Source: Patescibacteria group bacterium (GTDB lineage: Bacteria > Patescibacteriota > Minisyncoccia > Phycocordibacterales > UBA5272). From it: a DNA stretch of 13,826 bases. The notes below the pieces were generated by a model. It searched no databases. It was given only the letters and a program-made list of their open reading frames with translations, and was not told the DNA's origin. The stretch spans positions 1-13,826 of the forward strand of contig JAUPLJ010000008.1 of assembly GCA_030837425.1 (NCBI GenBank), written 5' to 3'. This document shows, piece by piece, positions 1-6,594 of this stretch; the stretch's first letter is position 1, and every line of letters starts with the position of its first letter. The translations under genes and the position numbers were made by a program.

Positions 1-71
1 CCCCAAATATTGGGATATCAAATTTGTAATACTATAGGATTCTGTTGACAATGTTACGTACCTAAATTTTT

Positions 72-96
72 GAAAATAAAAACCGCTTTTAAGCGG
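72..96 (-). terminator. Intrinsic terminator after the M23 peptidase gene
   Basis: A six-base-pair GC-containing stem (CCGCTT at 83-88 with AAGCGG at 91-96, two-base loop) is followed on the minus strand by a T-rich tract (72-82). It lies about 110 bases past the stop codon of the minus-strand peptidase gene. A wider inverted repeat (60-67 with 153-160, ACCTAAAT/ATTTAGGT) encloses it. The rest of 1-206 holds nothing else I can support. Confidence 0.75.
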
Positions 97-206
97 CGAC
101 TAAAATAACTTCTAGAAGCTGCTTAACTTTTTTGCTTGAATTTATTTAACATATTTAGGTTTCCGTATCTTATCATAAAGGAAAAAATAATGCAAGGAAT
201 TGGCTA

Positions 207-1502
207 CTATCTTTTTGGTAAATAATCCATTGGATTTAAATAGGCATTTAAAGGGGCATATGGCATCACCAAATATGTCCCACAAGTCCTACTTTTATAC
301 TCTGTTGGACCAAAAATACGAGTCGCATCACTTACTATTAAAGTAAGATGAAGATGTGGCCCAGTGGCATATCCGGTATATCCTGTAAGACCAATCTGCT
401 CTCCTGCTTTTACTGTCTGCCCTGGAGATACACCAATAATAGACATATGTCCATAAAGTGAACTGATTCCATTATCATGCTTAATCAAAACCCATTTTCC
501 ATAAGAAGCTCTAGGGCATGCTATGTCAGTATTCCCAGTACCAACCACTACTCCATCGCCTATTGCATAAAGAGGTGCTCCAATAGGCACACCAAAATCT
601 ATTCCATTATGTCCGTTTCCATTGTATGCTCCCGATCTAGCAAAGCTTGTATTACCAAAATTTTGAGTAATTATAATTTTTGAAAGTGGCCATCTAAATG
701 GAGACGATCCAGCAGCTGGAAGTTTAGATTTGTCTAAAATATATTTTATTTTTGATTCAAAGCTGTTTATTTCATCTTCTAGATCTGTCACTTTTTTCTT
801 TCTCTCAGCTATAAGCTTTAAATAATTTTTTTCTTTATTTTTTGTTTCTGTTAATAAAGCGTTTTTAGATTGCTGATTTTGTACAACTAAAGTCTTTTGA
901 CTACTTAAATCTTTTGAAAGATTGGAAAGATTTGTCTTTTGTTTTTCATAAATATTTTTATTAGTATTTAGATTATCTATTTGTTTATTTATTTCAGCTA
1001 CTTTTTTATTTATAGAATCATTCAACTTTTGAAGACGAAATGTCTGATCTAATACTGAGCTTAAAGTTTTTCCCCCACCTCCTAAAAAACTAACCAAAAA
1101 TGTATTATTATCTTCATTCATTCTCATTTCTGATAAAGATTTTGAAAGAGATACTTTATTTTTCTCTATTTGAGTTTGATTTTCGTTAATATTATTAACC
1201 GTTGTTCCAATATTTTGCTCTGTGTCTTGAATTTTAAAATTAATTAAAGTTATTTGATTTAAAAGAGCTTTCTTTTGTCCTTCTAGATTAGCTATTGCGG
1301 ATTTCAAAGTCTTAGCATCAGCCTCTGTACCAGCCACTTGATTTGTATAAGCATCGATTTCAGCTTGAAGCTTTTTAATCTGAGCACTTCTATCGTTTAT
1401 CTGATTTTGTAAAGTGGAGACATCTTGAGAATAAGAATAATAAAATGAGAAAACGAAAATAAAAACGCCCAGTATTAAAAATTTTTGCAGATTAGATTTC
1501 AT
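207..1502 (-). CDS. Secreted coiled-coil M23 family metallopeptidase (EnvC/NlpD-like)
   Basis: A 431-residue protein with an N-terminal hydrophobic segment (about residues 7-24) that is a signal peptide or membrane anchor. Residues 27-255 are long heptad-rich coiled coil interrupted by a glycine-rich loop (GGGG at 141-144). Residues 268-431 form an M23 (lysostaphin/LytM) domain. The zinc and catalytic residues are all present: H298 and D302 in HNGIDFG, H352 in YGHMS, and H383 and H385 in GPHLHL, so it is probably an active peptidoglycan endopeptidase rather than a degenerate activator. The coiled-coil plus M23 layout is that of EnvC-like proteins used in septum splitting. It has its own promoter and terminator. 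The ATG start is supported by the signal peptide directly after it; there is no Shine-Dalgarno sequence. It could also be a general wall-remodelling enzyme; the exact role is inferred. Confidence 0.93.
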   Translation of the reverse strand: MKSNLQKFLILGVFIFVFSFYYSYSQDVSTLQNQINDRSAQIKKLQAEIDAYTNQVAGTEADAKTLKSAIANLEGQKKALLNQITLINFKIQDTEQNIGTTVNNINENQTQIEKNKVSLSKSLSEMRMNEDNNTFLVSFLGGGGKTLSSVLDQTFRLQKLNDSINKKVAEINKQIDNLNTNKNIYEKQKTNLSNLSKDLSSQKTLVVQNQQSKNALLTETKNKEKNYLKLIAERKKKVTDLEDEINSFESKIKYILDKSKLPAAGSSPFRWPLSKIIITQNFGNTSFARSGAYNGNGHNGIDFGVPIGAPLYAIGDGVVVGTGNTDIACPRASYGKWVLIKHDNGISSLYGHMSIIGVSPGQTVKAGEQIGLTGYTGYATGPHLHLTLIVSDATRIFGPTEYKSRTCGTYLVMPYAPLNAYLNPMDYLPKR

Positions 1503-1526
1503 TATTGTATCTATATTATTAAATAC

Positions 1527-1535
1527 ATTATAGCA
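1527..1535 (-). promoter_or_regulatory. Extended -10 promoter of the M23 peptidase gene
   Basis: On the minus strand the bases read TGC-TATAAT, a perfect extended -10 element. Transcription would start near 1520, leaving a leader of about 18 nt without Shine-Dalgarno. No good -35 hexamer is seen; that position overlaps the T-rich tail of the preceding terminator. Confidence 0.7.
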
Positions 1536-1545
1536 ATAAATACAA

Positions 1546-1587
1546 TCTTTATAAACAAAACAAAACCCCCTGTTAAGGGGGTTTTGT
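1546..1587 (-). terminator. Intrinsic terminator of the surface-protein gene
   Basis: A perfect 11-bp stem (1560-1570 with 1577-1587, six-base loop, five consecutive G-C pairs) is followed on the minus strand by a T-rich stretch (1546-1560). It lies about 180 bases after the stop codon of the minus-strand surface-protein gene and just ahead of the next gene's promoter. The opposite strand lacks a comparable T-run, so it acts mainly in the minus direction. Confidence 0.88.
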
Positions 1588-1768
1588 GGTTACTCGATCA
1601 ATTCGAATACTTTTCTGCTCGAGAATAAATTAATTATTCTTTCACAAAATATTTTTCTGAACTATGATTCATTTGATTTACTGATTAACTATGAATTTTC
1701 ATCACAGTCTTTCATTTCATCATTCTAATCATTGTTCAAGACAAAATATTTATAGAATTAAGCGCAGA

Positions 1769-4700
1769 TTATTGTCTAATTGAATAAGAATTTGTTGGGA
1801 AATTGTAGATTGATGAACCGCTAAGTGCTGATCCACCAGTATTATCATCCCAGTTGAATCCTGCAGCTGAAAGAGCTGAAGATACAGATATTGTTACAGA
1901 AGATTGCGCTGTACCACTAACTGTTGCAAACAAACTGAATGTCTTTGATTGACCTGCTGATAATACATAATTTCCTAGGGCACAAGTTACAGTTGTACTA
2001 GATACTGAACAAGATGATCCAGATACTGTTGTATTTCCATCTGCAATTCTAGCTCCAGAATATGTGGAAGTAGAAATACCTGATGAAGTCAAAGTAAATG
2101 TTGTTGTAGCAACTCTAATTTGACCAGCTGCATCAGCTGTAACTGTATATTCTCCAACTTTGTTTTCAGCTCCAATAATTAGACCTGTAGCTTGAGTACT
2201 GTTCACAGAAAGTGTAGGTACAGAAGCTGTTAAAGTCATAGTATTTGCTGCTACAGAAGGAGTAACTGTAGTTTCAGTTCCACCTGCTGTATAAGTCATA
2301 GAGCTTAATGTCAAAGAAGATGTTGCTCCTGAAGAGATACCACCTTGATTAGCTGCTGTAACTGGAGCATATTTAACTGTTACTGGGATATCTAATCCAG
2401 AAGGTCCTGATGACACTGCTAAATTAATACCATAGAAGTTTGCAGTTGTCCCGATGACACTAGCTGTTACGTTTCCAATTGTCAATGATTCTACTGTTCC
2501 TGCTTGTGATCCTGATACAGTGAATGCAAGATCTTTAATTGTTGCTGAACCATTTGTTGAAACTACATTGTATGTAGCTACTGAGTTTATTGATTTACCA
2601 CCAACAAGAACTCTAGCTGATAGTGTTGAACCACTTACCAATGTAGGAGTTCCTACTGAAGCAGATGCTGCTGTCATTGTAGGAGCAGTTGCTGAAACAG
2701 TAGCTGTTACCCCTGAAACTCTTCCTCTGTAAGTTACAGTAGAAGAAGCAATAGTTGTTGAACTATTTGTAATTTCAAGAGTATCAACCCATACTTCGAT
2801 GGTCTTTGTTTGTCCTGCTAGAACATCATAATTTACTGAGAAATTATTTGATCCTGTAGCTGGAACAACAGTTTGTGAACCATCTGTAATTCTTAGGTTT
2901 GTATAATTTGTTGCTGGAGTAGCAGTTCCACCTAGAATAACGTTAATGTTTGTAACGTTGATAGCTTCTGCTGATCCTGCTTGTAATGAGAATGATCCGA
3001 TTTTTACACCATTTTGATTCTTAGAGATATTAGCTGCTGTGAATCCTGATGTAGCACCGAATGATACATTTCCACTATTTACTGATACAGTTTGTCCTGT
3101 TGCTGCTGGGACAGTGATTGTATTAAATGAATATTGTCCTTGCGCTGTTGATCCTGAAGATACAACAGAAGCTTTGAAACCACCTGCGGTGACGTTTGCG
3201 CTATTTTCATTTACTAGATCACCTTTAACTTCAACAATTGCTGAAGATCCTGCAGGGATAATCAAGTTTGATCCTAAGCTAATTGTGTTGTTAGCTCCTA
3301 GAGTTGCTTGTATTCCTGAAGATACAGCTCCACCATTTACATAAACTGTAACATTGTTAAGTTTAGCTGTATTTGATGGGGTAACAGCTGAAGTTGAAGC
3401 TACATTCAATACTAGATATTGAACTTTAACATCTTCACCATAAGCATAGAATTTAAATGATCCAAGAGTTTGTGATGTTGAACCACCTACTACTGATGAA
3501 GTAGTAAATGCTGAATTTTGTGAAATTGTTAATGAACCTCCACTGATTGTAATTGTTCCCGCACTTGCTGGGAATGTACTTGGTGATCCTGTTAAGGTCA
3601 CTGTAACATTTGCACCAGTTAATTGTGAGTCTTCTAATGCAATATCTCCCGCATTTTCAAGAGTTACATAGAATGATCTACTTGATCCTTTTACAATGTC
3701 GGCTCTTACATCAAATGTATGAGATCCTGTTGTAAGTGATAAAGGAGACATTGAATAGAATGTTACATATCCATTAGCAGCGAATGCTGATGCATTTGCA
3801 AATTGTGTTCCATCTACATAAAGCTTTACATTAGCTAAAGCATCCATAGGAGCTGAGCCAATCATCTTGAATGTCATAGATGAAAGCTTTACTGCTCTAG
3901 TACCAACATTAAGTGCTGATGACCAGACAGTTGATCCTGATGATCCTGCATTAATTGATGTATTTGAAGGAGTTACACTTCCAAAACTTGCTGAGGCTAA
4001 AGTAGCTGAAGAGATTGAAAGATTTGGACCATTTACTCCAGATACTATAGCTGCTGCAGAACCATAAGCTGTATAACCAATTAGAGATACTCCAACTGAT
4101 TGTCCAGAAGTACTTCCAGCAATATCTGCTAGAACAGAAACTGTTCTAGGTGCTGAGAAGATACCCATAGAGCTATTGAATGTAATTGTACCATCTGTTA
4201 AAACTGAAGCTGCATCAGTAAGTCTTGCTCCTGTTGCTGCATCGTATAGATATACATTTGATAAGGTTGAGTTATTTGAAACTCCTGTTCTCATCAATTT
4301 TACACTAACAACTGATCCAGATCCTGAGAATGTAAGGTCAGCTAGCTTTGCTCTTGCTGATCCAGACACAAGAACTGTGTTTGGTTGCATTGATGAAAGA
4401 GAAACTGATAGAGGTCCTGATGTAGATCCTGTACCATTTCCATTACCATTTCCTGTTCCTGTTCCTGGTGCACATGATGCATTAAGTGCAGCACGTGTTA
4501 AGCCAAATACATTACCAGTATTGATAACGCCATTTGCTGCTTGATACTTCATAACGGCTTGTTTTGTAAGACCGCCGAAGTATGATGTCTCCATTCCCGC
4601 TGAACCTACTCCTGCTGTTGCAATAGTGAAGCCCATTGAGTTTAGAGATTTCTGAAGTTGTAGAACTTGAGCTCCAGAACTACCAAGCTTCATATTCTGT

Positions 4701-4798
4701 GTGAATTGAAAGCATGATGGTGTTGTTTGAGCAGAAGCTACAACCAAAGCGCCCATTGAGATAGCAGTGATAACTGCTGTCTTTAATTTGAAATTCAT
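1769..4798 (-). CDS. Secreted peptidoglycan-binding, multi-domain surface protein (S-layer-like)
   Basis: A 1009-residue exported protein. Residues 1-24 are a signal peptide with an ASA-Q cleavage site. Residues 29-109 form a PG_binding_1 domain (LGSSGAQVLQLQKSLN, then FGGLTKQAVMKYQ) bracketed by C29 and C109, which could form a disulfide. A Gly/Asn/Thr linker (111-128) leads into about six related beta-rich domains near 150-254, 295-400, 442-556, 597-700, 735-850 and 877-985. Each tends to have an LxNVxLYxDG-like strand and a later VxADIxxxSS-like strand (clear at 220-227, 362-370, 522-531, 667-676). Only two more cysteines occur, C930 and C939. It is very rich in Ser, Thr, Gly and Ala, with no LPXTG motif or C-terminal membrane anchor, so attachment is presumably through the N-terminal domain. 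I chose the ATG at 4798; an in-frame TTG at 4843 would put a charged stretch before the signal peptide. S-layer or adhesin is the best guess. Confidence 0.85.
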   Translation of the reverse strand: MNFKLKTAVITAISMGALVVASAQTTPSCFQFTQNMKLGSSGAQVLQLQKSLNSMGFTIATAGVGSAGMETSYFGGLTKQAVMKYQAANGVINTGNVFGLTRAALNASCAPGTGTGNGNGNGTGSTSGPLSVSLSSMQPNTVLVSGSARAKLADLTFSGSGSVVSVKLMRTGVSNNSTLSNVYLYDAATGARLTDAASVLTDGTITFNSSMGIFSAPRTVSVLADIAGSTSGQSVGVSLIGYTAYGSAAAIVSGVNGPNLSISSATLASASFGSVTPSNTSINAGSSGSTVWSSALNVGTRAVKLSSMTFKMIGSAPMDALANVKLYVDGTQFANASAFAANGYVTFYSMSPLSLTTGSHTFDVRADIVKGSSRSFYVTLENAGDIALEDSQLTGANVTVTLTGSPSTFPASAGTITISGGSLTISQNSAFTTSSVVGGSTSQTLGSFKFYAYGEDVKVQYLVLNVASTSAVTPSNTAKLNNVTVYVNGGAVSSGIQATLGANNTISLGSNLIIPAGSSAIVEVKGDLVNENSANVTAGGFKASVVSSGSTAQGQYSFNTITVPAATGQTVSVNSGNVSFGATSGFTAANISKNQNGVKIGSFSLQAGSAEAINVTNINVILGGTATPATNYTNLRITDGSQTVVPATGSNNFSVNYDVLAGQTKTIEVWVDTLEITNSSTTIASSTVTYRGRVSGVTATVSATAPTMTAASASVGTPTLVSGSTLSARVLVGGKSINSVATYNVVSTNGSATIKDLAFTVSGSQAGTVESLTIGNVTASVIGTTANFYGINLAVSSGPSGLDIPVTVKYAPVTAANQGGISSGATSSLTLSSMTYTAGGTETTVTPSVAANTMTLTASVPTLSVNSTQATGLIIGAENKVGEYTVTADAAGQIRVATTTFTLTSSGISTSTYSGARIADGNTTVSGSSCSVSSTTVTCALGNYVLSAGQSKTFSLFATVSGTAQSSVTISVSSALSAAGFNWDDNTGGSALSGSSIYNFPTNSYSIRQ

Positions 4799-5122
4799 AA
4801 TTTTTATAATTTTTTGTTTGATCTTATAGAGATCGAGTTTCAAAATATTTCTTTATGCTTTCGACAAGCAAAATATTTTTAAACTTTGACGAGATCGATT
4901 CGCTGTTTTAATTTTTCCATTTCGTAAAAACAAAAAAATGCGATCGAAGATAAACACTTATTAGGGTTAATATTTAAGCTATTAATAACTAATAATTTTT
5001 TCTAATCTGTGCCTATATTCTATTGCCAACGTTCAATCTAGTCTTTTTGTGATACCTATAATTAACTTATAAATGTACCTCAAATACCAGAGGACGCTCT
5101 CCTACCAGAAAGAGTTCGTCTG
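4799..5122 (-). other. Long 5' leader of the surface-protein mRNA, with a 5' hairpin
   Basis: From the predicted transcription start (about 5122) to the ATG at 4798 lie about 324 untranslated bases, against about 10-26 for most genes here. The first bases fold into a hairpin (5088-5122): outer pairs CAGA/TCTG or GACG/CGTC, an AA bulge, then CTCTTT/GGAGAG around a CTGGTA loop. No T-run follows it, so it is not a terminator. The remainder is AT-rich, holds three GATCGA copies (near 4831, 4886 and 4942), and contains no credible reading frame. The other GATCGA copies and the ATG-proximal part show no structure I can defend. Confidence 0.5.
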
Positions 5123-5128
5123 CTTGTA

Positions 5129-5157
5129 AATATATCATAAATAAAGAAGTTATTCAA
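5129..5157 (-). promoter_or_regulatory. Promoter of the surface-protein gene
   Basis: On the minus strand TTGAAT (5152-5157) is separated by exactly 17 bases from TATATT (5129-5134), which is preceded by TGA, giving an extended -10. This is the best minus-strand promoter between the winged-helix gene and the surface-protein gene. No terminator separates it from the gene upstream, so read-through from that gene is also possible. Confidence 0.6.
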
Positions 5158-5166
5158 AATAAGGCA

Positions 5167-5200
5167 ATGTCTATATGTCTGTATTGTTAAGATTGTTAAG
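5167..5200. repeat. Short tandem repeats just upstream of the surface-protein promoter
   Basis: Two small direct repeats sit side by side: ATGTCT at 5167-5172 and 5175-5180, and ATTGTTAAG at 5183-5191 and 5192-5200. They fall about 45 to 80 bases upstream of the predicted transcription start on the minus strand, where an activator could bind. A near-palindrome around TACTATAGTA follows at about 5205-5229, overlapping the end of the upstream gene. Confidence 0.45.
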
Positions 5201-5211
5201 CGCTATATATA

Positions 5212-6180
5212 CTATAGTAATATATATTTACTCCATCTTTTATCACCTATCTTGTCTATTTTTTTATTAGAAACTAAAGTATTGAGCTCTCTTTGTAAAG
5301 TTTTTATAGAGCAGCCGACAACTTTTTTTGAGATATCATGTATTGAAATTTCAACTCCTTTTGTGAATAATGAGATTATCTGCTCTCTTCTATTTTGTTT
5401 TCTATTTTCTGACTTTCTCGGTTTCACACTTGATTTTACTTCACTTTTTTGAGTAAAAGTTTTTACTGTGATATTATTTTTTTCTTTTACAACAGGTTCT
5501 TCTTTTGCTTTAAATACTTTTATATTTGGAATAAAAGGTGAAATGTCTTTTATTATTTCATCTTGTCTTTTATAATTGTCGTTTATAAAATTATTATCCT
5601 CTTCTTTTTGAATCATATCTTGATAAGCATTTAGATTTTTCTTCGTCACACTTTCATTATTAGTATTGCTTGATGTTTCTAAATATTTATTTCTTTCTGT
5701 TATCGCATCATATGATGTGTTTAAATTTTTTAATCCTTCACGAGCATCAAACATAATCTCTCTCAAAACATTTTCTTCTTGAATTAACATGTTTATTTCT
5801 CCAAAAGAAAATTGTTTTTTAATCAAAATATTTTCAAGCATACGTAGTCCATCGATCACAATCTCAATATTCATTCTTGAAATTAAATTTGAGTCTCTTG
5901 CAATAAATAAATAAGATATTAATAGAGAGACGTTATCAAGACAAAGCTTGTATAATACAAAAATATTTTTTGAAGATTCTTGAAAATTTTTATCATCAAT
6001 ATATGCAATAGCATTAATATTTTTTAAAAGAAGATTTGCTTCTTTTCTGATGTCTTGTTTTATATTTTCGCTCTCAGGTAAAAATTGAGAGATGAGATAA
6101 ATAGCAGTGACGATCTTTTCTGTCTTTTTGGCTACAAGTAAATTGTAATTTTCTTTACTACTATTTTCTCTTTTTTCCAT
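5212..6180 (-). CDS. Unrecognised helical protein with C-terminal winged-helix DNA-binding domain
   Basis: A 322-residue soluble protein. Residues 1-165 are predicted almost entirely helical with several hydrophobic stretches (for example 75-95) but no clear membrane segment. Residues 166-260 are a polar, lysine- and asparagine-rich linker, probably disordered. Residues 262-322 look like a winged helix-turn-helix: RREQIISLF, then ISIHDISKK, then SIKTLQRELNTLVSNKKI as recognition helix, then a beta wing ending WSKYILL. This resembles the DeoR-type or Fic-associated wHTH pattern, so DNA binding is likely while the N-terminal role is unknown. It is divergent from ftsK and directly upstream of the surface-protein gene on the same strand. 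A family of such proteins may be lineage-specific. The ATG start is followed by a good frame; it ends in TAG. Confidence 0.8.
   Translation of the reverse strand: MEKRENSSKENYNLLVAKKTEKIVTAIYLISQFLPESENIKQDIRKEANLLLKNINAIAYIDDKNFQESSKNIFVLYKLCLDNVSLLISYLFIARDSNLISRMNIEIVIDGLRMLENILIKKQFSFGEINMLIQEENVLREIMFDAREGLKNLNTSYDAITERNKYLETSSNTNNESVTKKNLNAYQDMIQKEEDNNFINDNYKRQDEIIKDISPFIPNIKVFKAKEEPVVKEKNNITVKTFTQKSEVKSSVKPRKSENRKQNRREQIISLFTKGVEISIHDISKKVVGCSIKTLQRELNTLVSNKKIDKIGDKRWSKYILL
5544..5587 (+). repeat. Three copies of the TGTC(T/G)TTTAT motif inside the winged-helix gene
   Basis: Within 44 bases lie TGTCTTTTAT (5544-5553), TTGTCTTTTATA (5563-5574) and TTGTCGTTTATA (5576-5587), all in the same orientation. 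On the coding strand they encode lysine- and aspartate-containing linker residues (about 197-213). The same words recur in the upstream spacer. Confidence 0.6.
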
Positions 6181-6212
6181 AAGTTTGTTTAATTCAACTT
6201 CTTATTAATTTA

Positions 6213-6246
6213 CTTGATACTATACCTTTTTTATAAAAATATCAAG
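6213..6246 (-). promoter_or_regulatory. Promoter of the winged-helix gene with overlapping inverted repeat
   Basis: On the minus strand TTGATA (6240-6245) is followed after 17 bases by TAGTAT (6217-6222), or after 15 by TATAGT (6219-6224). Perfect 7-bp arms CTTGATA (6213-6219) and TATCAAG (6240-6246) overlap both elements, a layout that would suit an autoregulatory operator. The predicted leader is about 30 nt without Shine-Dalgarno. Confidence 0.45.
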
Positions 6247-6317
6247 GTTTTCAAAATTAAAAATTAATTCATAATATTTTTGTAAAATTATATCAAAATA
6301 TAATTGGCTTTTATATA

Positions 6318-6528
6318 TTGTCTTTTATTAAGGGAGTATAAGAAACTTATTTTTTAGTGTCGAATAGAGCCATATTTAATTAAGATGAATGACGAATAGG
6401 TTTTATTATTTTAAAAGATAATATTGTCTTTTATGAAAGCATATTGAATATTATGTCGTTTATAGTCTTTAAATGTTGTCGTTTATAATAGCTGTCATTC
6501 CTCTATAAATTAGTATTTTGTCTTTTAA
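6318..6528 (+). repeat. Cluster of same-orientation TGTC(T/G)TTTA repeats in the divergent spacer
   Basis: TTGTCTTTTA occurs exactly three times (6318-6327, 6424-6433, 6518-6527) and TGTCGTTTATA twice (6454-6464, 6477-6487); a shorter GTCTTTAAA lies at 6465-6473. Apart from these repeats, one near-match DnaA box (6538-6546) and the two flanking promoters, I see nothing in the 414-bp spacer 6181-6594; no reading frame in it is longer than a few codons. Confidence 0.65.
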
Positions 6529-6559
6529 TTTAAAAAGATATCCACAGTTAATATTAGCG

Positions 6560-6568
6560 TGATATAAT
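6560..6568 (+). promoter_or_regulatory. Extended -10 promoter of ftsK
   Basis: TGA-TATAAT (6560-6568) is a perfect extended -10. Transcription would begin near 6575, leaving about 20 untranslated bases with no Shine-Dalgarno sequence before the ATG at 6595. The -35 position carries TCCACA, a poor match, and overlaps a near-match DnaA box. Confidence 0.7.
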
Positions 6569-6594
6569 TCCCTATTATATAGATACTAAATTTT

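Noticed and set aside
2454..4544. Several plus-strand open frames of 66-122 codons opposite the surface-protein gene
   Set aside because: They mirror the low-complexity Ser/Thr/Gly coding of the real gene, look like no protein, and have no promoter or ribosome signal.
4799..4843. In-frame TTG start at 4843 giving 15 extra residues on the surface protein
   Set aside because: The extension would place a lysine-rich stretch before a complete signal peptide; the ATG at 4798 gives a textbook secretory N-terminus.
5544..6528. CRISPR array or invertible-element repeats
   Set aside because: The repeated words are only 10-12 bases, irregularly spaced and without uniform spacers or cas genes.
6181..6594. 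Replication origin in the divergent spacer, suggested by repeats and a near-match DnaA box
   Set aside because: Only one imperfect box is seen, the repeats do not resemble DnaA boxes, and there is no dnaA, dnaN or rpmH nearby.
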